From: an uncultured Collinsella sp.
GTDB taxonomy: Bacteria > Actinomycetota > Coriobacteriia > Coriobacteriales > Coriobacteriaceae
NCBI GenBank assembly: GCA_905194675.1
Contig: CAJJTG010000069.1
Span: forward strand, 1 to 6,874
DNA length: 6,874 nucleotides
Direction of reading: 5' to 3'
This document shows positions 6,738 to 6,874 of the stretch, piece after piece. Every line of letters begins with the position of its first letter. Positions within the stretch are counted from its first letter, which is position 1. The translations under genes were made by a program, and so were the position numbers. The notes under the pieces are model-generated. The model saw nothing but the letters and a program-made list of their open reading frames with translations. It ran no database searches and had not been told where the DNA came from.

Positions 6738-6835
6738 GGGAGCCCCTTCCATGAATGCGGCGTGGCCGCCGCGGCTGAATTAGACACTCACCATTGTCGG
6801 CCTAATCCGCGGTCCTTCATGCAGCAGGGGCTCTC
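6738..6835 (-). promoter_or_regulatory. Structured leader that can hide the transposase ribosome-binding site
   Basis: Nested inverted repeats span the leader. GAGCCCCT (6740-6747) pairs with AGGGGCTC (6826-6833), ATGAA (6751-6755) with TTCAT (6816-6820), CCGCGG (6769-6774) with CCGCGG (6807-6812), and ATTAG (6779-6783) with CTAAT (6802-6806). A local hairpin GCGGC/GCCGC (6757-6761 and 6765-6769) competes for one base. In the minus-strand RNA the outer stem takes in most of the Shine-Dalgarno sequence, which should reduce transposase translation. RBS hiding is a known IS control device; its operation here is inferred. Confidence 0.6.
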
Positions 6836-6844
6836 AATGTTTTT

Positions 6845-6859
6845 ATGTCCTGCTCATAT
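6845..6859. repeat. Inverted repeat at the transposase-proximal (5') end of the IS
   Basis: ATGTCCTGCTCATAT is the exact reverse complement of 5306-5320. Outside it, 15 more bases remain in the window, ending in the palindrome CTGCCGGCAG (6865-6874). Confidence 0.9.
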
Positions 6860-6874
6860 CGTCTCTGCCGGCAG

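Larger units (their letters stand above)
5306..6859 (-). mobile_element. IS110-family insertion sequence, IS1111-like branch, about 1.55 kb
   Basis: The element is bounded by perfect 15-bp inverted repeats (5306-5320 and 6845-6859) and carries one minus-strand transposase gene. Its DNA is visibly richer in G and C than the capsule genes beside it. In transposase orientation the left end (6859 side) has a leader of about 107 bases before the start codon. The right end has about 300 non-coding bases after the stop. Inverted repeats plus a long 3' non-coding segment are known marks of the IS1111 branch; the IS110 branch usually lacks repeats and has its long non-coding part at the 5' end. IS1111 repeats are usually subterminal, so the true ends probably lie a few bases outside these coordinates. 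No flanking target duplication is evident. The element is in the intergenic DNA after the acetyltransferase and interrupts no visible gene. Confidence 0.85.

Noticed and set aside
6865..6874. CTGCCGGCAG palindrome at the window edge as an IS end or a regulator site
   Set aside because: It lies outside the inverted repeat, has no counterpart at the other end, and the window stops there, so it cannot be judged.

Overview
The window is GC-rich, densely coded bacterial DNA. The gene set and protein style (a PstB/two-component junction, then a capsule regulatory trio, then an IS110-family insertion sequence of higher GC) best fit an actinobacterium of the class Coriobacteriia, for example a Collinsella relative. 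That assignment is inferred from overall character and not from a marker gene.

Layout, left to right. (1) Positions 1-270 hold the C-terminal part of PstB, the ATPase of the high-affinity phosphate transporter. (2) Positions 335-2491 hold a PhoB/PhoP-type response regulator and a PhoR-type membrane histidine kinase, separated by 3 bases and followed by a hairpin terminator (about 2517-2550). Next to pstB they most likely form the phosphate-starvation switch. (3) Positions 2687-4751 hold a tight three-gene operon of the CpsC/CpsD/CpsB type: a polysaccharide co-polymerase, a tyrosine autokinase and a PHP-family phosphatase. These control chain length and export of a capsule or exopolysaccharide. 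(4) An ElaA-like GNAT acetyltransferase follows at 4791-5291 on the same strand. (5) From 5306 to 6859 lies an insertion sequence bounded by perfect 15-bp inverted repeats. It carries one DEDD transposase on the minus strand (5625-6737) and about 300 bases of structured non-coding DNA downstream of it. The window ends 15 bases beyond the right repeat.

How the parts work together. Regions 1 and 2 are a phosphate uptake and sensing module. Region 3 is the front end of a surface-polysaccharide locus. No glycosyltransferase, flippase or polymerase is visible; if they exist they lie beyond the IS or elsewhere. The promoter regions of the two-component system and the capsule operon share short sequences (TTTTACAGG and AAGATGCG), which hints at a common promoter type or regulator.

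The most interesting part is the insertion sequence. Its inverted repeats and long 3' non-coding segment match the IS1111 branch of the IS110 family, whose members use a structured guide RNA (bridge RNA or seekRNA). The 3' region contains hairpins, a duplicated sequence block and short matches to the insertion-site flanks. The 5' leader can fold so that the transposase ribosome-binding site is hidden. All core genes appear intact and ordinary; no other unknown system was seen.
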